In this document: piece after piece, positions 1 to 6,263 of the stretch
Layout of the letters: every line of letters begins with the position of its first letter
Numbering within the stretch: the first letter of the stretch is position 1
From: CAMNAO01 sp045605145
Lineage (GTDB): Bacteria > Bacillota > Clostridia > Oscillospirales > Oscillospiraceae
Length of the DNA: 11,624 nucleotides
Direction of reading: 5' to 3'
NCBI GenBank assembly: GCA_045605145.1
Contig: JAZUPH010000034.1
Location: 1 to 11,624 of the forward strand
The notes under the pieces: generated by a model
Told to the model about the DNA's origin: nothing
The model's input: the letters and a program-made list of their open reading frames with translations, nothing else
Databases searched by the model: none
Made by a program: the position numbers and the translations under genes

Positions 1-62
1 CACTGCATGACCATGCCGCCTCGCAGAGTTCCGTGCCCGCAGACACGGAATAAAATCCAATC

Positions 63-97
63 TGTTTTTCGCCGGGACATGCGCACGGCGAAAAACA
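63..97. repeat. 12-bp perfect inverted repeat downstream of carB
   Basis: TGTTTTTCGCCG (63-74) and CGGCGAAAAACA (86-97), 11 bp apart. The A/T runs are on the inner-to-outer side opposite to a bidirectional terminator, so its role is unclear. Another hairpin, TTCCGTG/CACGGAA, lies at 29-50. The 1-197 stretch shows no gene that I can support. Confidence 0.55.
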
Positions 98-147
98 CCT
101 TGCACACCGCAACCGTGCGAGCGCAGCGAGTGCGCGGCAGCGGTGTG
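91..147 (-). terminator. Possible terminator of the pyrC-carB unit
   Basis: On the minus strand an 8-bp stem (CACACCGC / GCGGTGTG) with further inner pairing is followed, seven bases on, by TTTTT. The distance to the T run makes it a weak candidate. Confidence 0.4.
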
Positions 148-157
148 AAGCCTTTAC

Positions 158-190
158 CAACGGCGAGCCCAATGAAATGGGTCGCCGTTG
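158..190 (-). other. Stable hairpin just after the carB stop
   Basis: A 9-bp perfect stem (CAACGGCGA / TCGCCGTTG) extends by four more pairs (CCCA/TGGG) past one bulge, eight bases after the stop codon. No T run follows on the minus strand, so it is more likely an RNA 3'-end or processing structure than a simple terminator. Confidence 0.6.
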
Positions 191-197
191 GAGGATT

Positions 198-3100
198 TTA
201 CGCGTCTATTGTTGAAATCCTCAGTGTGGTCTCCTCAAGGACGTCCAGCAGGACGCGGACGGTGTCCAGGGAGGTGAACAGGGTGACATTGTTCTCGTTT
301 GCCACGCGGCGGATGGCGACGCCGTCCTCATAATGCACGCCGGACATGATGGCGCGGGTGTTGATGATGTAGCTGACGTAGCCGGCGCGGATGGACTCAA
401 GGATCTCATTGCTGCCCTCGGAGAGCTTGCGGCGCACGCGGGTGCGGATGCCGTGGGCGCGCAGATAATCGGCGGTGCCGATGGTGGCCTCAATATTAAA
501 GCCCATGTCGTAGAAGCGGCGCACAAGGGGCAGTGCCTCGGCCTTATCTTCATCGGCCAGGGTGACAACCACGGTGCCGTAGTTCTGGATATTCATGCCC
601 GAGGCGATCAGCGCCTTGAACATGGCGCGGTGCAGCTTATCGTCGTAGCCGATGGCCTCACCGGTGGACTTCATCTCGGGTGACAGGTAGGCGTCCAGAC
701 CGCGCAGCTTGCTGAAGGAGAATACCGGCACCTTGACATACCAGCGCTGCTTCTCATCGGGATAGATGCCGAAGATGCCCTGCTCCTTCAGGCTCTTGCC
801 CAGGATGACCTCGGTGGCGATGTCCGCCAGGCTGTAGCCGGTGGCCTTTGAGAGGAAGGGAACGGTGCGCGAGGAGCGGGGGTTGACCTCGATAATGTAC
901 ACGTTGTCGTGCTCATCCACGATGAACTGGATGTTGTATAGGCCCACGATGCCGATGCCCAGACCCAGCTTCTTGGCGTACTGCAGGATGGTGCCCTTCA
1001 CCTTGTCGGAGATGGAGAAGGTGGGGTACACGCTGATCGAGTCGCCGGAGTGGACGCCGGTGCGCTCGACCAGCTCCATAATGCCGGGCACGAACACGTT
1101 CAGACCGTCGCAGATGGCGTCCACCTCAACCTCTTTACCGGAGATGTACTTGTCAACCAGGACAGGTTTGTCTACATCGATCTCAACGGCGTTCTTCAGA
1201 TAGTGGCGCAGTTGCTCTTCCTTAGCCACGATCTCCATGGCGCGGCCGCCCAGAACGAAGCTGGGGCGCACCAGCACGGGGTAGCCGATCTCTTCCGCGG
1301 CCTTTACGCCGTCCTCGATATTGGTGACAGCGCGGCCCTTGGGCTGGGGAATGTTCAGCTCACCAAGGATCTTTTCAAAGCTGTCGCGGTTCTCGGCGCG
1401 CTCAATGGCGGCGCAGTCGGTGCCGATGATCTTCACGCCCCGGTCGAACAGGGGCTGAGCCAGGTTGATGGCGGTCTGCCCGCCCAGGGTGGCGATGACG
1501 CCCTCGGGCTTTTCAAACTCGATGATGTTCATAACATCTTCGGGGGTCAGCGGCTCAAAATACAGCTTGTCGGCGGTGGTGTAGTCGGTGGAGACGGTCT
1601 CGGGGTTGTTGTTGATGATGATGGCCTCATAACCGGACTTTTTGATGGTGCTCACGGCGTGGACGGTGGAGTAGTCAAACTCAACACCCTGGCCGATGCG
1701 GATGGGGCCGGCGCCCAGAACGATGATCTTCTTCTTCCCGGTGAGGATGGAGTCGTTCTTTCCGCTGTAGGAGGAGTAGAGGTAGGGGATGTATGTGCCG
1801 GTGTGCAGGGTGTCCACCATGCGGAAGGCGGGGAACAGGCCGTGCTCCTTGCGGAAGTTATATACATCCAGCTCGCCGCAGTTCCACATGCGGGCGATGT
1901 AGAAGTCGCTGAAGCCCATTTTCTTGGCATCGGTGAGGACGGCCAGATCATTGGGATGTGCTTTGAGAGTCTCTTCCATATCCACGATGCGGCGGATGGC
2001 GTTCAGGAAGTAGGGGGTGATCATGGTGATCTCGTGGAGCTTTTCCACCGAGACACCGCGGGCAAGAACCTCGGCAATGGCGAAGATATTGTCTGAGCGG
2101 AAGATGGAGATGTAGTCGATAAGCTCCTCCACGCTCATGCTGTCGAACTTGGAGTGGTAGATGTGCTTTGCGCCCACCTCAAGGGAGCGGATGCCCTTGA
2201 GCAGCGCCTCCTCCAGGTTGGAGCCGATGCCCATGACCTCACCGGTGGCCTTCATCTGGGTACCCAGGGTGTTGGGCGCGGAGTCGAACTTGTCAAAGGG
2301 GAAGCGGGGCAGCTTTGCGATGACGTAGTCCAGCTTGGGCTCCATAGCGGCGGTGCCGCCGGCAACTTCGATCTCATCCAGGGTCATGCCCACTGCCACC
2401 TTTGCGGTCACGCGGGCGATGGGGTAGCCGCTGGCCTTGGACGCAAGGGCGGAGGAGCGGGACACGCGGGGGTTGACCTCGATAAGATAGTATTCGCTGG
2501 TCTCGGGGTTGAGAGCGAACTGTACGTTGCAGCCGCCCTCGATCTTCAGCTCACGGATGATCTTGATGGCGCTGTCGTTGAGCATCTTAAGATCGTGGTC
2601 GTTGAGGGTCATAACAGGGGCCACGCCGATGGAGCCGCCGGTGTGGACGCCCACGGGGTCGATGTTCTCCATGCCGCAGATGGTGATGGCCTTGTCTGTG
2701 GCATCGCGCATGACCTCAAACTCTATCTCTTTGTAGCCCTTGACGCTCTTCTCAATAAGCACCTGATGCACGGGGGAGAGCATGAAGCCGTTTTTGCCGA
2801 TCTCAATAAGCTCTTCCTCGTTATAGGCGAAGCCGCCGCCGGTGCCGCCCAGGGTGAAGGCGGGGCGCAGAACCACGGGGTAGCCGATGCGCTCTGCCGC
2901 GGCCTTGGCCTCCTCCAGATTATAGGTGATCTCGGAGGGGATGGTGGGCTCGCCGATGGACTGGCACAGCTCTTTAAACAGCTCGCGGTCCTCGGCCCGC
3001 TCGATGCTGCGGCTGGAGGTGCCCAGCAGCTCCACCTGACACTCACGCAGGACGCCCTTCTTCTCCAGCTGCATGGCAAGGTTCAGGCCGGTCTGGCCGC

Positions 3101-3371
3101 CGATGCCGGGCACGATGGCGTCCGGGCGCTCATAGCGCAGGATCTTGGCGATGTATTCAAGGGTCAGCGGCTCCATATACACCTTGTCAGCGATGGATGT
3201 ATCGGTCATGATGGTGGCGGGGTTTGAGTTGCACAGCACCACCTCATAGCCCTCCTCCTTGAGCGCGAGGCAGGCCTGTGTGCCGGCGTAGTCAAACTCC
3301 GCGGCCTGTCCGATGACGATGGGGCCGGAGCCGATGATAAGTACCTTCTTGATGTCAGTTCTCTTTGCCAT
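198..3371 (-). CDS. carB: Carbamoyl-phosphate synthase large subunit
   Basis: Makes carbamoyl phosphate from bicarbonate, ammonia (channelled from the glutaminase subunit CarA) and two ATP, for pyrimidine and arginine synthesis in the cytoplasm. At 1057 residues it matches the family's usual length of about 1070. The internal duplication is plain: the N-terminal half begins KKVLIIGSGPIVIGQ and the second ATP-grasp half, near residue 545, repeats it as KKIIVLGAGPIRIGQ; each is followed by an EFDY and an NPxT/E motif. An oligomerisation linker (about 400-545) and a C-terminal MGS-like allosteric domain (about 925-1057) complete the standard order. The ATG is preceded by GGAGGA at good spacing. 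It starts 24 nt after the pyrC stop, so it is probably co-transcribed and under the same PyrR attenuator. No carA is visible in the window. Intact; identity very secure. Confidence 0.98.
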   Translation of the reverse strand: MAKRTDIKKVLIIGSGPIVIGQAAEFDYAGTQACLALKEEGYEVVLCNSNPATIMTDTSIADKVYMEPLTLEYIAKILRYERPDAIVPGIGGQTGLNLAMQLEKKGVLRECQVELLGTSSRSIERAEDRELFKELCQSIGEPTIPSEITYNLEEAKAAAERIGYPVVLRPAFTLGGTGGGFAYNEEELIEIGKNGFMLSPVHQVLIEKSVKGYKEIEFEVMRDATDKAITICGMENIDPVGVHTGGSIGVAPVMTLNDHDLKMLNDSAIKIIRELKIEGGCNVQFALNPETSEYYLIEVNPRVSRSSALASKASGYPIARVTAKVAVGMTLDEIEVAGGTAAMEPKLDYVIAKLPRFPFDKFDSAPNTLGTQMKATGEVMGIGSNLEEALLKGIRSLEVGAKHIYHSKFDSMSVEELIDYISIFRSDNIFAIAEVLARGVSVEKLHEITMITPYFLNAIRRIVDMEETLKAHPNDLAVLTDAKKMGFSDFYIARMWNCGELDVYNFRKEHGLFPAFRMVDTLHTGTYIPYLYSSYSGKNDSILTGKKKIIVLGAGPIRIGQGVEFDYSTVHAVSTIKKSGYEAIIINNNPETVSTDYTTADKLYFEPLTPEDVMNIIEFEKPEGVIATLGGQTAINLAQPLFDRGVKIIGTDCAAIERAENRDSFEKILGELNIPQPKGRAVTNIEDGVKAAEEIGYPVLVRPSFVLGGRAMEIVAKEEQLRHYLKNAVEIDVDKPVLVDKYISGKEVEVDAICDGLNVFVPGIMELVERTGVHSGDSISVYPTFSISDKVKGTILQYAKKLGLGIGIVGLYNIQFIVDEHDNVYIIEVNPRSSRTVPFLSKATGYSLADIATEVILGKSLKEQGIFGIYPDEKQRWYVKVPVFSFSKLRGLDAYLSPEMKSTGEAIGYDDKLHRAMFKALIASGMNIQNYGTVVVTLADEDKAEALPLVRRFYDMGFNIEATIGTADYLRAHGIRTRVRRKLSEGSNEILESIRAGYVSYIINTRAIMSGVHYEDGVAIRRVANENNVTLFTSLDTVRVLLDVLEETTLRISTIDA

Positions 3372-3395
3372 ATTGAGATTCCTCCGATTTGAGTT

Positions 3396-4616
3396 TTATA
3401 TGCTTCCGTCTTTATAAACGACCTTGCCGTTAAAGACGGTCAGTAGACACTTGCCGTAAACCTCCATCCCCTCAAAGGGCGTGGCCTTGCCCATGGAGAC
3501 GAAGTCGCCGGGGTCAATATCGTATTTCGCGCCCAGATCCCACACCGAGAAGCCGCTTGCCGCGGGGATATTGAAGCGTTCGCGGGGCTTTGTCACCATC
3601 AGCTGGATGAGCCTTTCCATGGTGATGACTCCCGTTTTCACCAGATAAGTGTACATCACCGGGAAGGCCGTCTCCAGACCCACAACGCCGAAGGCACTCT
3701 TTTCAAGACCATTCGCCTTTTCCTCAGCGGAGTGGGGCGCGTGGTCGGTGGCGATCATGTCGATGGTGCCGTCCTGCAGCCCTTCGATAAGGGCGAGGCG
3801 GTCACTTTCCGAGCGCAGGGGCGGGTTCATTTTGAATCTGCCCAGCTCCTGCAGACAGCTGTCGTCCAGCACAAGGTAGTGGGGGCCGGTCTCACAGGTC
3901 ACATCTACGCCCCGGGCCTTTGCCTGCCTTATTATCTCAACGCTCTCTTTGGTGGAGATGTGGCACACATGGTATTTGCAGCCCACTTCACCCGCCAGCT
4001 CAAGATCCCGGGCGATCTGGCCGAACTCGCTCTCGGAGCAGATGCCCCGGTGGCCGTGGGCTTTGGCATAATCGCCGTCGTGGATGTAGCCGCCGTGCAG
4101 CAGGCTGTTATCCTCACAGTGGGCGGCGATGATGGCGCCCTGCGCCTTGGCCTTTTCCATGGCGGCGCGCATCATATCATCGCTCTGCACGCCCTTCCCA
4201 TCGTCGGAGAAGGCGATGACCTTGTCCGCCAGACCGTCCATGTCTGCCAGAGTCGCGCCCAACTCGCCCACGGTTATCGCGCCGTAGGGGTACACGGCGA
4301 TGACCGCGTCCCTGTCGATGGCGTCCTGCTGCAGCTTCAGGTTTTCAATGCTGTCGGGCACCGGGTCAAGGTTGGGCATGGTGCACACGGCGGTGTAGCC
4401 GCCCCGGGCGGCACTGTAGCTGCCGGAGGCGATGGTCTCTTTATAACAAAAGCCCGGCTGACGGAAATGCACATGCACATCGCAGAACCCGGGCAGAACG
4501 GTGTATTCCTTTTTATCACAGGCGGAGGCAAGGGCAGCGTCGTCCATCATGGCAACGGCAGCGGCACCTGTGCCGGACACAGGCTGGATCATCTTGGCGT
4601 TTTTGAAAGTGTACAT
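3396..4616 (-). CDS. pyrC: Dihydroorotase (class I, PyrC/AllB-like amidohydrolase)
   Basis: Catalyses reversible cyclisation of carbamoyl-aspartate to dihydroorotate, the third step of pyrimidine synthesis. The 406-aa protein shows the metal-binding HVHFRQPG motif (H48, H50), SDDGKG near 137-142, AAHCED (H166), CHIS (H219), the substrate-binding NPPLR (264-268) and the catalytic ATDHAPH (D291), then GLETAFP. These are dihydroorotase signatures rather than those of allantoinase or hydantoinase. The ATG at 4616 follows GAGGAG at normal spacing. It is the first gene of the unit and sits behind the PyrR-type leader, which independently supports the pyrimidine role. carB follows after 24 nt. Full length with no missing catalytic residue. 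Confidence 0.97.
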   Translation of the reverse strand: MYTFKNAKMIQPVSGTGAAAVAMMDDAALASACDKKEYTVLPGFCDVHVHFRQPGFCYKETIASGSYSAARGGYTAVCTMPNLDPVPDSIENLKLQQDAIDRDAVIAVYPYGAITVGELGATLADMDGLADKVIAFSDDGKGVQSDDMMRAAMEKAKAQGAIIAAHCEDNSLLHGGYIHDGDYAKAHGHRGICSESEFGQIARDLELAGEVGCKYHVCHISTKESVEIIRQAKARGVDVTCETGPHYLVLDDSCLQELGRFKMNPPLRSESDRLALIEGLQDGTIDMIATDHAPHSAEEKANGLEKSAFGVVGLETAFPVMYTYLVKTGVITMERLIQLMVTKPRERFNIPAASGFSVWDLGAKYDIDPGDFVSMGKATPFEGMEVYGKCLLTVFNGKVVYKDGSI

Positions 4617-4660
4617 ATCTTCTCCTCATTCGGGTTCCTGCACTTTCGCCCTGCATTTGC

Positions 4661-4693
4661 AAAACAAAAATGCCCTGCCGCAATCGGCAAGGC
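4661..4693 (-). terminator. Intrinsic terminator of the pyrC leader (attenuator)
   Basis: On the minus strand a 9-bp stem (GCCTTGCCG / CGGCAGGGC, with one G-U pair) closes an ATTG loop. It is followed by A and then TTTTTGTTTT. It lies between the promoter and the pyrC ribosome binding site, so it would stop transcription before pyrC. Its 5' arm contains CTTGCCGA (4691-4684), exactly complementary to TCGGCAAG in the PyrR hairpin (4750-4743). The two structures therefore exclude each other. Confidence 0.85.
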
Positions 4694-4740
4694 GCACACA
4701 CAGTAACACGCGCAGACCTCTGCCCGTGACGCAACGTATG

Positions 4741-4772
4741 ATCTTGCCGACCTCTCTGGATCGCTTAAAGAT
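4741..4772 (-). promoter_or_regulatory. PyrR-binding hairpin (anti-antiterminator) of the pyr operon leader
   Basis: The minus-strand RNA has a basal stem ATCTT/AAGAT, an unpaired TAA, an upper stem (GCGA/TCGGC with a bulge) and the loop segment TCCAGAGAGG (4760-4751). The PyrR-binding loop of Bacillus-type pyr leaders is known for a near-identical UCCAGAGAGG sequence. When UMP-bound PyrR holds this hairpin, the downstream terminator can form. Without PyrR, TCGGCAAG is free to pair with the terminator's CTTGCCGA as an 8-bp antiterminator. The protein PyrR itself is not encoded in this window. Confidence 0.85.
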
Positions 4773-4783
4773 TTATCCCGATT

Positions 4784-4812
4784 AGGATACCACAGAGCGT
4801 GAAATTTGTCAA
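4784..4812 (-). promoter_or_regulatory. pyrC-carB promoter
   Basis: TTGACA (4812-4807), a 17-bp spacer and TATCCT (4789-4784) on the minus strand. Transcription would start near 4777, just before the PyrR hairpin, giving a leader of about 160 nt. Confidence 0.8.
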
Positions 4813-4905
4813 TTATCTATGTTTACAGCATTTGCCCCTTTGGGACAAAATTTGCCGTCAAAATTGCCTATCGGCGGCAGAGGGACAAAAAGTCTGTCTG
4901 GTCTC

Positions 4906-4934
4906 TGTACAGCGGCGCAGAAATATGATATAAT
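4906..4934 (+). promoter_or_regulatory. plsY promoter with extended -10
   Basis: A perfect TATAAT (4929-4934) is preceded by TGA (4926-4928), an extended -10. A weak TGTACA (4906-4911) sits 17 bp upstream as the -35. The start of transcription would fall near 4941, about 25 nt before the ATG. The stretch back to the divergent pyrC promoter (4813-4905) is AT-rich with no gene that I can see. Confidence 0.7.
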
Positions 4935-4965
4935 ACCTGTATCAGATATATAAGGCGGACTGTAA

Positions 4966-5589
4966 ATGACTTTTCTCAGCTATTCCCTCGTTCTCGTTGT
5001 CGGCTATTTCATCGGCTGCATCAGCCCCGCTGCCCTGATGGGCCGGCTGAAAAATGTAAATCTTAAGGAGAGCGGCACCAAAAATCTGGGTGCCACCAAT
5101 ACTACCCTCGTGCTTGGCAAGGCGGCGGGCGCTTTCGTTCTGGTGCTGGATATGTGCAAGGCCATTCTTGCCTACCTGCTGGCGGGCGCTGTGTTTCCTG
5201 CCCTGCCTCTGGCGGGTCTGGTCGCCGGTATCGGCGTGATGGTGGGTCACTGCTTCCCGGTGTTCCTGCGTTTTCAGGGCGGTAAGGGTCTGGCGGCCTA
5301 CGGCGGCCTTGTGCTGGCCTTCAACCACTGGATCTTCCTCATCCTTCTGACCTTGGGCGCCATACTCAGCTTCATCACCCACTACGGCGTTGCCATGGCC
5401 CTGTCCGCCGGTAGCCTGTTCCCCCTGATGGTCTACCTGCAGAGCCACGATGTCATGCTTACAATATGCGCGGCGGTGGCGGGCGGCTTTATCATCTTCA
5501 TGCATAGGGACAATTTCCACCGCGCCCGCAGCAAGGATGAGCTGCGCGTGAAGGAGTTTTTCCGCACCGTGTTCAAGAAGGATGAATAA
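4966..5589 (+). CDS. plsY: Acyl-phosphate:glycerol-3-phosphate acyltransferase PlsY
   Basis: Integral membrane enzyme that transfers the acyl group of acyl-phosphate to glycerol-3-phosphate, giving lysophosphatidate, the first committed step of phospholipid synthesis in most Gram-positives. The 207-aa protein has the family length and its three conserved cytoplasmic motifs: ESGTKNLGATNT (35-46), GHCFPVFLRFQGGKG (94-108) and a C-terminal HRDN (180-183). Hydrophobic spans lie near 4-25, 53-76, 80-98, 112-137 and 139-178. The last motif reads HRDN..RARSKDE instead of the more common HR.NI.RL..G.E, a small departure. The ATG is preceded by AAGGCGGA. It is monocistronic: own promoter upstream, terminator at 5627 downstream, and divergent from the pyrimidine operon. 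Confidence 0.95.
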   Translation: MTFLSYSLVLVVGYFIGCISPAALMGRLKNVNLKESGTKNLGATNTTLVLGKAAGAFVLVLDMCKAILAYLLAGAVFPALPLAGLVAGIGVMVGHCFPVFLRFQGGKGLAAYGGLVLAFNHWIFLILLTLGAILSFITHYGVAMALSAGSLFPLMVYLQSHDVMLTICAAVAGGFIIFMHRDNFHRARSKDELRVKEFFRTVFKKDE

Positions 5590-5613
5590 GCCCCGGCTTT
5601 GAGGCATCCTCAT

Positions 5614-5654
5614 CTGAATAACAAACAAGCCTCCCTGGGTAAAAGGGAGGCTTT
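5614..5654. repeat. Copy 1 of a 41-bp direct repeat carrying a bidirectional terminator
   Basis: Begins CTGAATAACAAACAAG and includes the GCCTCCC/GGGAGGC hairpin. It matches 6146-6186 at 39 of 41 positions; the differences are in the hairpin loop region (G/C at the 24th base, A/G at the 28th). In this copy the CTGAATAA is outside any gene, 24 nt past the plsY stop. Confidence 0.85.
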
Positions 5655-5660
5655 GCTTTT
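5629..5660 (+). terminator. plsY terminator, probably bidirectional
   Basis: Stem GCCTCCC/GGGAGGC with the loop between them, followed on the plus strand by TTTGCTTTT. On the minus strand the same hairpin is followed by TTGTTTGTTATT, so it can also end the convergent ribbon-helix-helix gene. Confidence 0.85.
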
Positions 5661-5677
5661 GTCGCACCTGTGTCGTA

Positions 5678-5854
5678 TTATTCTTCGCCCAGCTCAATGG
5701 GGCCGAAGCTGTTCTCATACTCGCGCACATACTGCTCCAGCACGTACTCGATCTCTTTATTAGCAGACCGCTTGTTTTCAGCGGCGATCTTTTTCAGCTT
5801 TGCCAGCAGTTCCTCTGAGATCCGCAGAGAGAAAGGCGGATAATATTTAGCCAT
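5678..5854 (-). CDS. Arc/MetJ-type ribbon-helix-helix DNA-binding protein (58 aa)
   Basis: Begins MAKYYPPFSLRISEELLAK and ends with GPIELGEE. The pattern is a beta strand (FSLRI, 8-12), helix A (13-26) and, after the turn AENKRSANKEI, helix B (31-47). This closely follows the phage P22 Arc fold, where the strand reads FNLRW and the turn AENGRSVNSEI. Such proteins dimerise and insert the paired strands into the major groove as repressors or antitoxins. Polar strand residues (S9, R11) are the likely base contacts. The only usable start is this ATG, since a TGA lies four codons upstream in frame; a weak GGGTGA precedes it. It is divergent from the 60-aa gene across a repeat-rich region and probably controls one or both. 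Identity as a ribbon-helix-helix protein is strong; its target is inference. Confidence 0.85.
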   Translation of the reverse strand: MAKYYPPFSLRISEELLAKLKKIAAENKRSANKEIEYVLEQYVREYENSFGPIELGEE

Positions 5855-5874
5855 CGTCCATCACCCAATCTAAA

Positions 5875-5902
5875 TGTGATGTAAAAATGATATCACATCA
5901 CA
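5875..5902. promoter_or_regulatory. Inverted repeat, candidate operator of the divergent small-gene pair
   Basis: TGTGATGT (5875-5882) and its exact complement ACATCACA (5895-5902) are separated by 12 bp; the palindrome TGATATCA sits inside the right side (5888-5895). It lies directly upstream of the ribbon-helix-helix gene. Operator function is inference. Confidence 0.5.
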
Positions 5903-5943
5903 GTGAATTCATAAGAATTAATATTGATGTCAAAGTGAATTCA
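5895..5943 (+). repeat. Pair of 17-bp direct repeats 32 bp apart, candidate operator
   Basis: ACATCACAGTGAATTCA (5895-5911) and ATGTCAAAGTGAATTCA (5927-5943) agree at 14 of 17 positions, the last 10 being identical. The 32-bp offset is close to three helical turns, placing both on the same DNA face. The second copy falls inside the spacer of the promoter at 5924-5952, a position suited to repression. Confidence 0.6.
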
Positions 5944-5952
5944 GATTATAAT
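5924..5952 (+). promoter_or_regulatory. Promoter of the 60-aa gene
   Basis: TTGATG (5924-5929), a 17-bp spacer and TATAAT (5947-5952). The start of transcription would be near 5959, immediately before the GGGGTG ribosome binding site, so the leader is very short. Confidence 0.7.
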
Positions 5953-5970
5953 GGATACGGGGTGAAAAAT

Positions 5971-6153
5971 ATGTCAGATTCCAGGATCAATAAGGAAATT
6001 GCGGAAAATACGGCGGCGCTGTACCGACAGCTGTATCATATCATGTTCAATGCCGCCACCGATGCAATAAATGCGTCCAACCATGAAAGTGCGAAGTTCC
6101 TGCTGATGTTGGCGCAGCGCCGCTGTGAGCAGTTGTATGCAGATGCTGAATAA
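5971..6153 (+). CDS. Small helical protein of unknown function (60 aa)
   Basis: I do not recognise a named family. The product, MSDSRINKEIAE... to ...RRCEQLYADAE, is predicted from its residue pattern to be two amphipathic helices: about 5-34 (rich in A, I, L, Y) and 38-57, joined by an ASNHES turn. There is no signal peptide, membrane span or metal motif; the one cysteine is C52. The reading frame is open back to 5887, but I prefer the ATG at 5971. It has GGGGTG six bases upstream and lies just after a good promoter, whereas the longer form would run across the -35 and -10 boxes. It is divergent from the ribbon-helix-helix gene and ends inside the second terminator repeat. Being a partner or target of that regulator is inference only. 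Confidence 0.7.
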   Translation: MSDSRINKEIAENTAALYRQLYHIMFNAATDAINASNHESAKFLLMLAQRRCEQLYADAE

Positions 6154-6186
6154 CAAACAAGCCTCCCTCGGTGAAAGGGAGGCTTT
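6146..6186. repeat. Copy 2 of the 41-bp direct repeat carrying a bidirectional terminator
   Basis: Matches 5614-5654 at 39 of 41 positions, 532 bp away. Here the opening CTGAATAA forms the last sense codons and stop of the 60-aa gene, so this copy overlaps coding sequence while copy 1 does not. Confidence 0.85.
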
Positions 6187-6192
6187 ATTTTT
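6161..6192 (+). terminator. Terminator of the 60-aa gene, probably bidirectional
   Basis: Stem GCCTCCCT/AGGGAGGC followed by TTTATTTTT on the plus strand. On the minus strand it is followed by TTGTTTGTTATT and could end the convergent nitroreductase gene. The remaining spacer to 6263 has only a weak GC hairpin. Confidence 0.85.
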
Positions 6193-6263
6193 GCATTATT
6201 GCCGCCGGGATGCCGCGACATGGCGGTATCTGATACGCGCCCACTGCGGCGATGCATCAGCCC

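Noticed and set aside
1050..2096. 348-codon plus-strand open frame opposite carB (and another at 2154-3227)
   Set aside because: It lies wholly antisense to carB, is rich in V/G/D/L from reverse-complemented GC-rich codons, has no ribosome binding site and no recognisable domain. The carB frame explains the coding signal.
3732..4706. 324-codon plus-strand open frame opposite pyrC
   Set aside because: Antisense to a complete dihydroorotase and runs into its attenuator leader; low-complexity translation with no family features.
4711..4722. Short palindrome GCAGACCTCTGC in the pyrC leader as a second PyrR site
   Set aside because: It contains AGAGGTC on the minus strand but lacks the UCC and the bulged stem of a PyrR element; probably a spacer hairpin.
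5887..5970. Upstream start for the 60-aa protein
   Set aside because: It would place the -35 and -10 boxes and both direct repeats inside the gene, with no ribosome binding site at 5887.
5678..6153. Classic type II toxin-antitoxin operon
   Set aside because: The two genes are divergent, not co-directional and overlapping, and the 60-aa protein has no RelE, MazF or PIN-like features. I keep it only as a possible functional pair.
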